64,000 bases of DNA from positions 12,955,245 to 13,019,244 of the forward strand of contig NC_019876.2 in assembly GCF_002234675.1 (NCBI RefSeq). The letters run 5' to 3'. The position numbers and the translations under genes were made by a program. The notes under the pieces were generated by a model. The model saw only the letters and a list, made by a program, of their open reading frames with translations, was not told the DNA's origin and did no database searches. Of this stretch, positions 45,250-57,329 are shown in pieces. Positions within the stretch are counted from its first letter, which is position 1, and the number at the start of each line of letters is the position of its first letter. This stretch comes from Oryzias latipes (lineage: Eukaryota; Chordata; Actinopteri; Beloniformes; Adrianichthyidae).

Positions 45250-46837
45250 TTTTTTTTTTTTTTTTTTGGGTTGCAAAATCTTTTTTTTTTTTTTTTTATT
45301 GAACAATTGCAACATACAAAACAAGAAAATACAACAATTATGCACATATAATGTACAATAGAATTCTGAATACAGAACAAACGTGTTGCATTCATTAAAA
45401 AATACTAATTATTAATAACAAACACAAAAGGGAATAAGAAATAAAAAGAAACAAAAAAATAAAGAGAAAAGAGAAAATGCGAGAGTAAATCTATGTCAGC
45501 AGTCCAAAACAATTACAGATGCTAAATGTTTTTTGAGCTTTTGTATTTTTTGAAGCAGAAATTAAGTTTAAATAACGCTGCAGTTCCAGTTTGAACACAA
45601 AGAAATCAGGTTTTTTATTGGAAAATTTTTTTTTGTGTATATGAAATTTAGCCATAAATAATACCATGTTTACACAAAAGAAAGCATCACGGTCTTTGAC
45701 ATCAAAGCTATGAAAACCAAAAAGTATGTTTTTATAATAAAGTTGTATGTCAGCAAAAATAGAATCGGTGATAAATTTGTGAATGTTTTTCCAAAATCTG
45801 TATGTAAATTCACAAAACCAGAATAAATGAGAGCAGGTTTCAGGTTGTTTCTGGCAGAAAGTACAACTGGTGTTTATGTCAGCCTTAAATTTAGTTAAGT
45901 AATGCTTTGCTGGATAAAATCTGTGTAGGAGTTTAAAAGAGATTTCTTTGACTTTATTTGTTAAGAAGTATTTTTGTGGTAAAGACCAGACTTTTTTCCA
46001 ATCAATGTTAGAAGTGAAATTAGCCCAATAATAGATAGCTGATGGAACAGAAACTAAATTATCTTGAAACAAAGCTTTGATTTTTGAGTTCAACTGTTTA
46101 GCGGAAGTGAAGCAGAAATTACCCAGAGGAGATTTGAGCACATCAGGAGGATGAAGAGTCAGAGGAGGAGCGCTGTAGAAACCCCTTAATAACATGCAAA
46201 GCCCAGATGGGACGGCATCAAACACTACTGCAAATTCTTTGGGAGTTATTGGTACTTTATACTGCTTTGTGAAATCTGAGTAGTTATATAATAATCCAGG
46301 TTCTTTGAATAATTGATTGAGGAAAATTATACCATTATTAAACCAATTATTTAAAAACAGAGTTTTCCTTTTATAGACAATATTACAGTTATTCCAGATA
46401 ATACATCTCTGTGGAGAAAAGTTGTGTTTGTAGATCAGAGCCCAGGCTAAGAGAACCTGTTGATGAAAATTTGACAGTTTCAAAGGGATTTTTGGAATAC
46501 TATAGTTACAGCACAGCAGGAAGTTAAGGCCTCCTACCTTTGAAAATACAAAATGTGGAATAAAGTTCCAGATAGATGTGGGGTTATTAAGATATTTCTT
46601 AATCCAGATTACCTTGAGTGTATTGTTAAGGGCAGTAAAATCAATACAATTTAAACCGCCTTTATCAGAGGTATTTAAAATAACAGATTTTCTGATATAG
46701 TGAGTTTTATTTCTCCATAGAAAGTTATATAATATTCTATTAATTGCATTGCAGACTGTGTTATTAACCTGTAGAGATTGAGCTGCATACGTCAAACGAG
46801 AGATTCCTTCTGCTTTTGTAAGCAGAACTCTACCTTT
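45250..46837 (-). mobile_element. 5'-truncated L1-type LINE, young insertion
   Basis: Minus-strand insertion of about 1.59 kb flanked by perfect 16-bp duplications. It has a 3' poly-A (plus-strand poly-T at 45250-45297) and an uninterrupted 434-codon frame (46795-45491) that is the C-terminal third of L1 ORF2, with LYNFLWRNK, the CTFCQKQPETCSHLFWFC Cys/His motif and FWKNIHKF. The tail is split by a 13-nt unit (GATTTTGCAACCC on the minus strand). The intact frame and perfect duplication point to a recent event. Confidence 0.93.
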
Positions 46838-46853
46838 CCAAATAAAGCTAATT
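46838..46853. repeat. L1 target-site duplication, right
   Basis: CCAAATAAAGCTAATT, identical to 45234-45249. Confidence 0.9.
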
Positions 46854-46867
46854 CTGACAATATTGTT

Positions 46868-47690
46868 AATCTTTTTTTTTTCAACAAACTTTATTGTGCT
46901 TTTTTCAATTTACAGAAATTCACAGTCACTTGCCCAATAAACAATTGTTAATATCAAACACACATAATACCGAAAAAACAAAAAACAGTAATATTTTTAA
47001 TAATGTGTGTACCTCTTTGTTGTTGTTTTTTTTCATAAATGCTCATATACAAACCAAGTTAGGGTGAAAAAACGTTATAAATGCACATATAGAAAAAAAC
47101 GAAATAAAATTAAAATAATAGGCAAAGGAAAGGCAAAAAAAATTCAAAATAACAATACTTTTGATATTTTGATAAATTACTGTAGTTTTCTTGTTTTTGT
47201 TGGGAATGGATTTAAGACACTTAAAAACTTAAACAGAAAAATTATTCCAAAAAATAATAGACAAAAGGTATGTATTTTTCCATTTACATAAATGAATGAA
47301 ATGTTTGCATGAAATAATAAAAACATTAATGACATAAAAAATTCCTGGGTCCAGATTTTCCGTATAGAAAAGAACATCATATAAGGAAAAAAGGGAATAT
47401 TTAAAACTTTGAGTGACAACCAATTGTGAATATCAGTCCAAAATATTTTAACCTGGTTGCAACTGTAAAAGAGATGTTCTAATGTTTCAGTTTCAGATGA
47501 ACAGAATATGCATGGTTTCGATTGAAATTTGAATCTTTTATGTAAAAAATCTCCAGCAGGGTAAATTTTAGATATTATTTTAAAATGTGTTTCTTTCATT
47601 TTAGGTGGAAGTGGGTACTTTGTGTATAAAGAAAAAGATTTGTTCATTTGGGTGGTTTCTAAGTCGCGTCTGACTTTGTTGATCGCAAAA
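46868..47690 (-). mobile_element. second L1-type LINE fragment
   Basis: Minus-strand ORF2 tail: a frame of 156 codons (47647-47177) with CIFCSSETETLEHLFYSC, VKIFWTDIHNWL and a hydrophobic end, and a poly-T start at 46871. Its protein differs from the neighbouring L1, so it is a separate subfamily. 5' truncated; no clear duplication. Confidence 0.85.
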
Positions 47691-47694
47691 TACC

Positions 47695-47800
47695 TATAGA
47701 GTATAGAGAATCAGAATCTTTTATTGTTATAATGCAGTGCACAATGATTTTTTTTTCCAGCAGCTCTTTTCCAACAATATTAAAAATACTATATAAAAAA
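47695..47800. repeat. LINE-like 3' terminus
   Basis: AATCAGAATCTTTTATTGTT followed by ATGCAGTGCACAATGA resembles the 3' end of fish non-LTR elements. No coding part is attached. Confidence 0.4.
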
Positions 47801-49348
47801 ATAATACATAAGACTACAGTAGAATGGAATGAATATTGCACATATGAGTGGATATTCAGAGGTAGACGTATTAACAGGAAAACCAGCAATAGGATTTTTA
47901 TTTTACTGTATTCAATTAATCAATTTATCCTTTTTTTGCCTGATTACTGAATATAGACAAACTCTCATGCATTTTAATGCTTCACATCTAGGATTTACAA
48001 AACACAGCCAAGGACCCTTTCTGTTCAAGAAAAACAGGTTGTCCTTTGTTGAGAAAATCTTGAGAACATGAGACTGATACAAATATATATACAAGTCTGA
48101 AAAGAAAAAAATCATAAAAGAATTGGGAGATAAAAACTCTTATAAATATCTTAATGCCAACTAAGGTTAAAAAAATGACCCAGCAATATCGGTTAAACTT
48201 GTGAAGCCAGTATAATGTGTTCAAATAAAAAGCTAATTCCCACTGCTTTATTCTCCACCATTGAGTAATCATTATTTTAAAACTAACATAAACCTCTTTT
48301 TTTGTCTAATTGGAGAGTATAGATATCCCAAAGACCATGCTATATTCTTAGCCTTTGTCCACAGCTTCTTTCATATAATGCAAATAATGGCATTGCAAAG
48401 GGGTGGGGGGTTCAAAATCTGTGGACACACACACACATACAAAACAGACACTACACAGCAGTCCCCTACCACAGATGGCCCTGTCTCTAAGCCCCGCCCT
48501 CTGCCTTTGTCTTCAGGGAATCCATCTCTCAGCTGTTAGGTGAAAACAATACCTCCATCTGCCAGTAGGGGGCACAATAAACCACCTGGAGACTTCCACA
48601 AAACATAAGCAAATACTGATCTTTTCATCCTGATAAGATGAAATTATTTTGTCAGAATTAAAACAAAATTTGTTTATAAGCTCAGAAGTAGGCTAGAAAT
48701 TGTTGGATGACCCCTTTGGGCACATCATTTTTTTCTGTAAACACACAAAGGGAAAGAAAGATGAAGAAGAAAAGTAATCAGAGATGCAGAGCAAAATGGA
48801 CAGGAAACTGGTGGATAAAGCTTTGAGAGTCCTGAGGCACAGACCTACAGCACAGACTGCTCCCACTCTACAGCTTTGCTAAGAAACTTCCAGAACTTTC
48901 TTTCTGCCAGATAAAATCAAGCGCATCTGTTGCCTTTTGTACATTTTTTGGCCGAAATAAACAAATCTGTCTTCTTTCTCAACCAAACTTTTGCTATTTA
49001 TTTAATTTCAAATTTCTTGACACAGTGGGGATACTTTCTACCTTTGTTTGAAAAGTTCCAAAATACAAAACAAGTCTGCCATATGTGATTAGAGAAGAAT
49101 TTAGGTTTTAACCAAATAAATCAAAATGTGACCTCTTAATAACGGTTTTAAAGATGAAAGCAAAAGCATTTAGCCTTCTTTAACATTTTTTGGCTAAAAC
49201 AACATCAACCACAACTTTTCTTCTTGGCTCTGTATTGGTTTTACGATTTCATTTACAAATCCTTTATCAGATTTTGCTTCAGTCATTTGCAATTATGAGA
49301 ATAATATGAAATGCTGCCTCTACAGGAAAGCAGCAGTACACTTTTAAA
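47801..49348. other. repeat-poor intergenic DNA, no gene found
   Basis: AT-rich, with short CA run near 48425. No exon is supported. Confidence 0.35.
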
Positions 49349-49440
49349 AGACCCACTCTGATAAAAAAAAAATGTGTTTTGGGTGTTTTTGCCATGTTCT
49401 TGTTACATTTTACCAATGATGAACAATTTCTGCCTTGGCT
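49349..49440 (-). mobile_element. 3'-end fragment of repeat family A
   Basis: Starts TTAAAAGACCCACTCTGATA, then TGCCATGTTCTTGTTACA, matching the inverse of family-A 3' ends. Confidence 0.55.
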
Positions 49441-49815
49441 TGCTGGCTTGGTCGGTGGTTGTTAGAGTTTAACTTTGCAGCCTCACGGCTATGAAGTGGA
49501 CCCGTTGCTGTCCAGGTCTGGCTGGGGACTGTGGTGATGATCCGAGCTGGCTCTAAATACTGTTACCTCACAGCAGAGCAAAGCCTTAAGTTTCTTTTAG
49601 AAGCTATAAGTATTGATTGTGTCTGTGGTCTTGTGTCGTATGTGCTAACAGAGGGGAGTGGGAGTGGGAATGGAGAAGGGTGAGTTTTTACAAGAATTTG
49701 TCTGTTTTTCAATGTAAACCCCTTTGAGTTGTGCAGGGCATGAGAAGCATGTTTTTAAAATATATTTAAAAATTAATAAATAAAGGTTGAGTTGATTTGA
49801 TTTGATTTGATTTGA
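49441..49815 (+). mobile_element. LINE 3' UTR with TTGAT tail
   Basis: CACGGCTATGAAGTGGACC, later AACCCCTTTGAGTTGTGC, then ATAAATAAAGGTTGAGTTG followed by TTGAT units. This is the usual 3' end of fish RTE/L2-type LINEs with simple tandem tails. No ORF is present. Confidence 0.55.
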
Positions 49816-50552
49816 ATTTGAAAGGATTCACCAAAAGCACAACTAAGTGATGGTTAGTTTTGAGTTGATACCTCCAAGGAATCCCGGATGAGCCCCCAGT
49901 TTATCATGCTTCCTGGGCTCATTAGCTACAACATACATGTAAGACTGAATAGACTTGTGGAAAGACAATATTTTACGAAAACCCCAAAATAGAAGGTCAA
50001 CACTATTTAGCTTTATGCCATAGTCACATGCAAACCTGTGGGAGGTTGACCCATACAGGTCTGACTGTGGAGGGTGTGGAGTGAGGAGCAGCTGCATCTT
50101 AAAGGGAGTGCAGGTGTCTCTTGCAGTTTCCTTAAGGCTCATGCGGCTGGCTTAACCAACGTCAAGAAAATGGAAAGTACCATTGTTGTGTAAATGGTTA
50201 ATGTGTTGAGAGCTTTTCATAAACATGACAATGTAAGTGGCACACACTTATGACCTATGAGTGATGCTATTGTACAGCACACTCACTCCACACTTTAGTT
50301 GTTAGTAAGGCGCATCTACTGGCTCCTTACTGATTGTAGGCAAATGTTGGATGCACAGGGTGTGCAGGTGAAGTGCCCGGTGGCCGTTTATAGGACTTCC
50401 ACACGTACTACAGTGATTGTCTAATTTCTAACAGTGAGGTTGCACACCTATCATGTGAAAAGCACTAGCGGGGATTGAAAAAATTAAACATCTATAAGAT
50501 GTGCCTGCATCTTACCTACTTTACCCTTTTTACCCTTGCGTCTTGTAAATGT

Positions 50553-50763
50553 CAGGGCTAGTCAACCCTGGTCCTCAAGGGCCTCAACCCTCCCTGATTT
50601 CCAGCTTTCCCTGCACTGCTTGATGCTAACTAACAAAACGAGGTATGTTCAGTCAACCAGGATGTAGAATCACTTGAGTCAGCCAATCAGCAGAAAGATG
50701 GTCAAGGAGAGCTGGAAACCAGGCAGGATTGCGGCTCTTGATGACCTTGGTTGGTCAGCCCTG
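50553..50763. mobile_element. hAT MITE
   Basis: Ends CAGGGCTAGTCAACCCTGGT and the complement of CAGGGCTGACCAACCAAGGT. Flanks GTAAATGT (50545-50552) and GTACAAGT (50764-50771) agree at six of eight positions. Confidence 0.75.
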
Positions 50764-51486
50764 GTACAAGTGTTCGCTGCGACCTGAAGCGTGTTGCATG
50801 CCCGTGGAAAAAAAATTGCATGAATATTTTCGCTTTAAGAGGTTCACTGACCGCTCTATGACCTTGATTTTTCCTGCAACCAATCTCCGGGTTTGCCCAC
50901 ATACCGTAGCCACCTATAAGGGCAGTTATGACTAAGGCCTTAATCTGATCTTCACAAAGGTTAGCCAGTTGAACTGATAAACTGATGGACCTGCACCAGC
51001 AGAGTAGCCAAGGGGCATGAGAAAGATGAAACCAACAAATATACACAATGTGCACTAGAAGACAAATAAGCAAAACAATTCCAGTGCAACTCCACGTTAC
51101 TGAAAATTGAAAACCGATGGCTCATACTGTCAGGAGTCGGAGCTCTGTCTACCCCCCTCTGGTCACCGAAAGGAGCCGTCTCCTGAGTTCTAAACGCACT
51201 ACATCTCCCAGCAACCCCAGCGTGTAGTTTCTGGATGCTGCACATCTGACTCTCATTTGCCAATCAACCACAAGACAGTATTGTTTGTGCCACTCTGCCT
51301 GCATTACTGAGCATTACAGCGTACCGGATCTTCTGATTTCCTGACCCTGTTTTGCCTCTGACTCCATCTGCCCCCTGCCCCGAATGTCATCTGGATCCTG
51401 ACTACTCTTGTTGCTTCTCTGATGCTTCAATAGTCGTTGTTGACCTCTGCCTGCCTGACCCTGAATTAGTTTTGAGGACTTTTAGC

Positions 51487-51523
51487 ATGAGGTGATGTTG
51501 TACATCCAACAACATCACCTCAT
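51487..51523. repeat. 14-bp perfect inverted repeat
   Basis: ATGAGGTGATGTTG and its complement CAACATCACCTCAT with a 9-bp loop, ending exactly where the Tc1-like fragment begins. Confidence 0.85.
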
Positions 51524-51810
51524 GTTGCAGCATGATAATGCACGGCCCCATGTTGCAAGGATCTGTACACAATTCTTGGAAGCTGAAAACATCCCAGTTC
51601 TTGCATGGCCAGCATACTCACCGGACATGTCACCCATTGTGCATGTTTGGGATGCTCTGGATCGGCGTTTACGACGGCGTGTTCCAGTTCCTGCCAATAT
51701 CCAGCAACTTCGCACAGCCATTGAAGAAGAGTGGACCAACATTCCACAATAGACAACCTGATCAACTCTATGCGAAGGTGATGTGTCGCAAGTCATGAGG
51801 CAAATGGTGA
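51524..51810 (+). mobile_element. Tc1-like transposase C-terminal fragment
   Basis: Encodes LQHDNARPHVARICTQFLEA, AYSPDMSPIVHVWDALDRRL and IEEEWTNIPQ. The catalytic D of QHDNARPH is present, but the usual P-I-E is P-I-V, so the catalytic Glu is lost. It differs from the Tc1 copy at 24795. Confidence 0.9.
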
Positions 51811-51821
51811 TCACACCAGAT

Positions 51822-51934
51822 ACTGTTTTAATCCTAATTTTCTTTATATATGTCCTCCATCATGAGAAAAATGCCACATGAACATGTCAAAAACACCAAA
51901 ATGAAAGATTTTTATTGGAGTGGGTGTTTAAAGA
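51822..51934 (+). mobile_element. 3'-end fragment of repeat family A
   Basis: ATCCTAATTTTCTTTATATA, GTCCTCCATCATGAGAAAAA, and terminus TATTGGAGTGGGTGTTTAAAG. Only the 3' end remains, directly after the Tc1 fragment. Confidence 0.7.
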
Positions 51935-52669
51935 TAGCCGCGCACCAATCAGGGTTTTTTGTTTTCTGTAAACACAATCCCATAGGGGTGTTGTGGGTTC
52001 AGAGACAAGTTATTCAATTATATAAACATTTATTTACCTATTAATATCATCATGCGTACCAATAGGGCTGCAAGATATGAGGAAAAATTCCGATTTGCGA
52101 TACTATTGATCAATATTGCAATGACAATATAACTTGCAATACATGAACAAATAGCAAAACAACCAAAAGCACAATTTCCATTTCACTTCAACAGTTTAAT
52201 TCAAATAAGAGTCAACATACCTTAGTGAAACTCCAAATGACCCTCGTCTGGTGAGCATCTAAAATAAAAGGGCTCCATCTGATTGGTCAAATCCAGAAAG
52301 AGATTTATTTGATTCGTTAAATACTTCAAGCTGCCATAAGATCGTTTTAGCACATTTAACGTAACCATTCATCGCAACTTTTGCCGTCTTTCACGATATG
52401 CATGTTGCACAGCTTGATATAATGATAAATTTGCGATTTATTGTGCCTTTGTACCACCGTCTGTTAAAAAGAGCAGGAAAACTTTATTCTATAAGACCTG
52501 ATTCTACAGTGTGCATCCACTGAAATGAGAAGGGCTTCTGCATTTCAAAGGAAGTGATGGATGGATGAATAGTCAGAGGGAGAGTTGTGTGAAAAGATGC
52601 GCAGAGGCATTTCCTCGATGAACCAGACAGGTGGAGAACCACGGAAGTGGAGAAGGTGGGTGCTAAAAC

Positions 52670-53470
52670 AGAGAGTGGGAGGCTGACTGAGCTCTGGGAG
52701 GAAGAGGAACACAGGAAGAAACAAAGGACGAAGACAGAAGAGGTGGTGGAAAAAGGGAGAAAGAAAAGGAAATGAGAGGGGAGGTGCATGCAGCTGTTCA
52801 GTTGTGAGGATGTGGCTGCAGGACTGACTGACGGTGGTGAGTTTCATGGCCACTGGTTAACAAGAGGAGACGAGGGAAGGAGGCAAGGGGAGAGGAGATA
52901 AAAGGGTGAAAATGAGACTGTGGGGGTGGCTGGGGAGGGCGGGCCGGGGTGCTGGAAGTGAGCGGAGGAAAAAAAAAAATCTGGTGGGGGGAGGGGAAGA
53001 ATTTGCACGTACGCACACATGCACACTGATGAAACTGCAAACGACACGAGGGTCAGATGAGTAGCCTGAGACTGAAGTGACGATGGAGATGAGGAAGGAG
53101 CAGACACTTTGAGGAGTCATCACTGAAGGGAAAAACAGGTTCAGGTGGGTGGGGAGGAGGAGAGTGAAAGAGAGAATGAAGGGAGGTGAGAGCATGGGAA
53201 GAAGGAAAGGCAGAAAAGGGAAAAGAGATGCAGAAGTAGGACAGTTGGGAAGAAGAAAAGAAGAAGAAAGGTAAAGTTGAATGGAGGAACGATCTGACGA
53301 TGGAAAGGAGGATTGGAAGGAAGGAAATTAAGGAGGAACAGAAAGGAGCAGGAAGTGGGGGGTGAAGAAGGGAGGGGTGCCAACAAGAGAGATCATGAAA
53401 GAGATGGAGATGAGTGGATGGAGGAAAGAGGAAGTGAGGAAAGGAAGCAGCAGAGAAGAAGCTGGACTTT
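52670..53470 (+). repeat. 800-bp polypurine-rich stretch
   Basis: The plus strand is dominated by A and G (GGAAGAGGAA-like motifs) with few pyrimidines, making long Ser/Pro/Leu-rich frames on the minus strand that are not genes. It has no clean repeat unit. Confidence 0.85.
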
Positions 53471-54229
53471 ATACACGTGAAGCACTGTTGAGGGTCACAG
53501 CAGGTCCTGATGTTTACAGGTACACCCCAAAATTCAGCTCACTCACATGATCACAATCAAACAAAAAGATTCATTTATTTTAGTGTCTGACATTTAAAAG
53601 ATAAGCAAACTATTCTGGACTATTTATCTGAGTCGACTACTGGTTCACATACCCACACGAATGATTCAACAGTCTCTAACCCCTTCTTCCAACAAGCACA
53701 CATCAGTACAAGTCTGGTCTGGACAGCCTGCCTCTGCACAGAGATGCACAGCTGACAAATCCCTCCGCCAACACACTGGAAAGTAGACCCCAGTTCATGG
53801 GATTTTGATGGATGGCAGAAAAAGATTCAGTAACAACTATTTATTACATATAAACATAAGTAAACTCACCGCCATTTTTATTTTATTTTATAATAGCTTT
53901 GGAATAATTGTGGGATAAATTAATTTTAGAATATATTTTAATACAGTTTCTCCTTAACATTAATGTCTGTTAATTGTAGTTATAAAGTTATAATGACGTC
54001 ACAGAGGAAGAGATTTGAAACAAAGAGCAGGTAAAGTTGAAAAGTTCGACAGGACTATTTTTTTTGTCAATCCAAACGGTTGGCTGGAAGAGGCGGAGCG
54101 GATGTCCACCTCACTCTGGTGCGGGTGTTGTCCGCCCCACGCACACACTGAGCGCGTTGCTTCTTCCATCCCCTCCTCGCGGGCGGCAGTTCACTTCATT
54201 GTAGCGACCGAGCTCTCCAATTAGGCGAG

Positions 54230-54348
54230 AATTGGGCAGTTTTAGATGTGAAATCTGTCCCGCGGCTCTCAGGGGGAGGACTGCGAACCGCCAACGAGAG
54301 GCTCAGACAAGTTCTGAGTGCGAGGACGCAGGGCGAAGCGACACGCAG
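54230..54348 (+). promoter_or_regulatory. rcor2 5' non-coding exon and CpG-rich promoter
   Basis: A GC- and CpG-rich block (about 54090-54350) ends in ACACGCAG/GTACGGTG, a good donor. It is the likely first non-coding exon of rcor2, 3 kb upstream of the start codon. A second GC-rich patch lies near 55050-55210. Confidence 0.5.
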
Positions 54349-55479
54349 GTACGGTGTGACTGTTACTCGACTTCTAACTAGTAACGTTACAAATGTAACG
54401 CGAGGGTACTACTAGCCGCAAGCTAAGTGGCTAACGATAGCATCCCAATGAGCAAGTGGGGTGGACTTCAGTTGCACTTTGACGAGGGAGGGGGCCAGAA
54501 TTATGCCCCAATTTACCCCTTTAAGCCCCGGTCAATACTTTTAGAGTTCAAAAGGAAGCCATTTGTGTCACATATGATCAAAAAAAGTTAAGTTAAAATG
54601 AGCCAAAACGTCAAATTTCTCATAAAAAATTCAAAATGACAACAGTTCTCATACTAGCAGAGAGGGGAAGACAAAAGGGCTCGAACTCCAGGCATTAACT
54701 GTCGATTAGAAATGTTTTAATAATATAGCTTTAGCTAAAATGTATGATTTGGGTAAAGTTTAATATGTTGAAAATTACTAAATAATACACAGGGGTGCTT
54801 TTTATTAAGTGTCTGGAAAGAACAATTCGAGGAGTTTTTATTGTTTGTGGACTAAAGACAGGATGCTTAGAGAAATTGGGATTTTCAAAATAAAGTTATG
54901 TCGGCATTTTAAACATGTTGGCACACAGATAGAGATCGACGTTACTACGACCCTCTCCCGGAAACTCACTGAAAGTGAACAACTAGTTATGCATATAACC
55001 ACGGCGGGATCGTCTCAAGCTGTAATCTACGGTCGTTTCCTGCTTCCTCAGTGAAGTTGGACGGGGCAGCTGCTGTAATCCCGGGGCCACCTGGAGCAGC
55101 CACAGACAAAAGACCCCCAGAGAGCCTCCCCGCACTTGTGCTGTCTGTCTGCTTGTTTGGATTGGCAGATGTGATTTTTAAACTTGTGGATTGGGGACAC
55201 AGCGACTCCCCCGCCTGTCTTTAGAAACAGCACGTTTTTAGAAGCAGAAGGGAGAAAAAAAGAGGAATAAGTGATGGAAACTGTGCGAATCTGTCGTACA
55301 ACTTTCAGTCCCTGCTTTGTTCTGGTTCAAGTTAGGGAGACTGGAGATGGCGCTGATGAAGGTCCGGATCCTCTTCTGCATCTCAAATCCTCACCAGGTT
55401 TTCACCAGTTTAGCCAAAACATTCATCTTCCTGCTTTTACTTTTGGTTTCACTAATGTGTTTTTTTTAAAATATCCATA

Positions 55480-55850
55480 AAAAAAAGGAAAATCATTCAA
55501 AAAAATATTTTTGATTTATTTTGATATACTTTCATTTACAGCAATAATAATAATAATAATGTAGTAAAATTTTAAACTAATAATAAATAAAATTTACAAA
55601 AACATGTAAATAAGTATAAATAATAAACTAATATTAATTTTGTACAAATTTTACCTTTAAAAAAATCTTGCTCCATCAGGTAAATTCCTTTAAATAATCA
55701 ATTTTATATAAATAAAACAAACTTTTTCCTCCAAATTTCTTCTATATTTTTGCTTATTTAGTAAAAAAAAAAATTAAAATTTCTATTTAGATGTTAGTAG
55801 GTTCTATGCATTTGTATTAGTTATTGTTGCAGCTTTTGCATAAATTAGCC
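55480..55850. other. AT-rich rcor2 intron DNA
   Basis: Includes an AATAATAAT microsatellite at about 55542. No other feature is seen. Confidence 0.4.
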
Positions 55851-55856
55851 TTTGTT

Positions 55857-56360
55857 TAAAGACAGACTCCAATCATCTTTGATTTATTGATCTATCAACC
55901 GTCACCAGTGGTCTTTTAGACAGGATTATGCTGTTTTTAGCCAAAATATGAAAACCTCTTTTGTTTTATAGGAAATAGTTTCTGCAGAACGGCAGGAGTT
56001 CATTAGAAATTTACCTCTGTGATTGCACAAACTATTAAAGTAAGCCTGTCCCCACTTCCCGTCATCCATCTGTTTACACTCTCTCCAGCTAGCTTACAGT
56101 CCCTCACAACCCCAACGTAACATTTGCAGTGCAACAAATATGGCGAGCAATATTGGAGCTATCCAGCGTACAGATGTCAGCTAAGATGAGGAAAATGAAG
56201 ACGTACATGGATCTATTTGTCTGCAAGTGGATGCATCAGAATGGAGCGGAGCAGGAAGCTCGTGGCCCCACCCAGTGTATTTTTTACGTAACAAATAAAC
56301 TCTTTTTCAAACAGAACTTTTTTATCTGCTCTTGATCTGCATCGATTTGAATGCTTTGTT
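55857..56360 (+). mobile_element. repeat family A copy
   Basis: Starts TTTAAAGACAGACTCCAATC; ATGGCGAGCAATATTGGAGC marks the coding start MASNIGAIQ, then DEENEDVHG-like and VDASEWSGAGSS remnants in shifted frames. The 3' end is eroded. Confidence 0.7.
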
Positions 56361-57329
56361 GGTAGTTTTTGACATTTTTAACTTCCAGTAAACAAAGGGC
56401 TGCAATAAATGTACATTTTATCTTCATGAAGTAACTGTGCAATGGTAACGTCAGGAGCAGCGATGGGTAAACTCCTCACATTTTGGTGCTCCGATTCTCA
56501 CTCAAACTCAAAGTCTCCAAGGTTTTCCAAATGCCTGTTGAGCTGGAGGGGCGCAGGCTGCAACCCCACCTGGACAAATATGACCTTCGTGGAAAAAGTC
56601 TGCAGAAGAATGTTCTCACCAGAACACTCTAGGTTTGCACTGGGTTATTTAAACAAGCCTTCTCCACATGTGCTGTGGACTGATGAAGCTGAAGAGAGGG
56701 AGGATTCAGAGCTCTGCAGGTGTGTCCATGCATACATGCATGCATGCTTACGGACGTGGTAGTAAACCCTACTAATTGAATTTCCAGCCTCTTTTTGTAG
56801 TTTTTTAGAAAATATGGAGTGGAATTAATGAATACGTACGTTAAGAAACATCGTTTATTAGATTAGAGGAAAACCTGAAAGGATGTAGAGAGTGGGATCC
56901 ACCGCCGAGGCAAACGTGTTAACATTTGAAGGTCATCCAGGGCTTCAAGCAGCTGATAACATATAAATGTCTTCAACAGACTAAAATGTACAATTGAATA
57001 CTTTACTAAATAGCTTATTTTAATTTCTAGAAGAACAAAAAAGGTTTATATAAAAACAAATACAAGTGTTTTCAATGAGAAGACCCTCTAGTCACTTTCT
57101 AATGTTTAAGATGCTTAAAGACCCACTTGGATGATTGTATCACTTATACAACGTGTAAAATGAGGAAATCCTTGCAGATGTTCTCACCTGAACAGTCTGT
57201 AGAGTGGATGAGTGCTTATTGTTTCCTGAAGAGCTCGTCTTGTTTTTGAGCCATTTGATGAACAGGATGTGAAAATTGAATTTTCATTCCCCTAAAGATT
57301 TTTTTCTTTTTTCCTTTTTTGCTGCAGTC

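Noticed and set aside
51130-51480. Possible old retroelement end (ACTACATCTCCCAGCA-type wording)
   Set aside because: No paired end repeats or coding parts are visible, so no element can be called.
52484-53386. Several long Ser/Pro/Leu-rich minus-strand frames
   Set aside because: They are caused by the purine bias of the plus strand.
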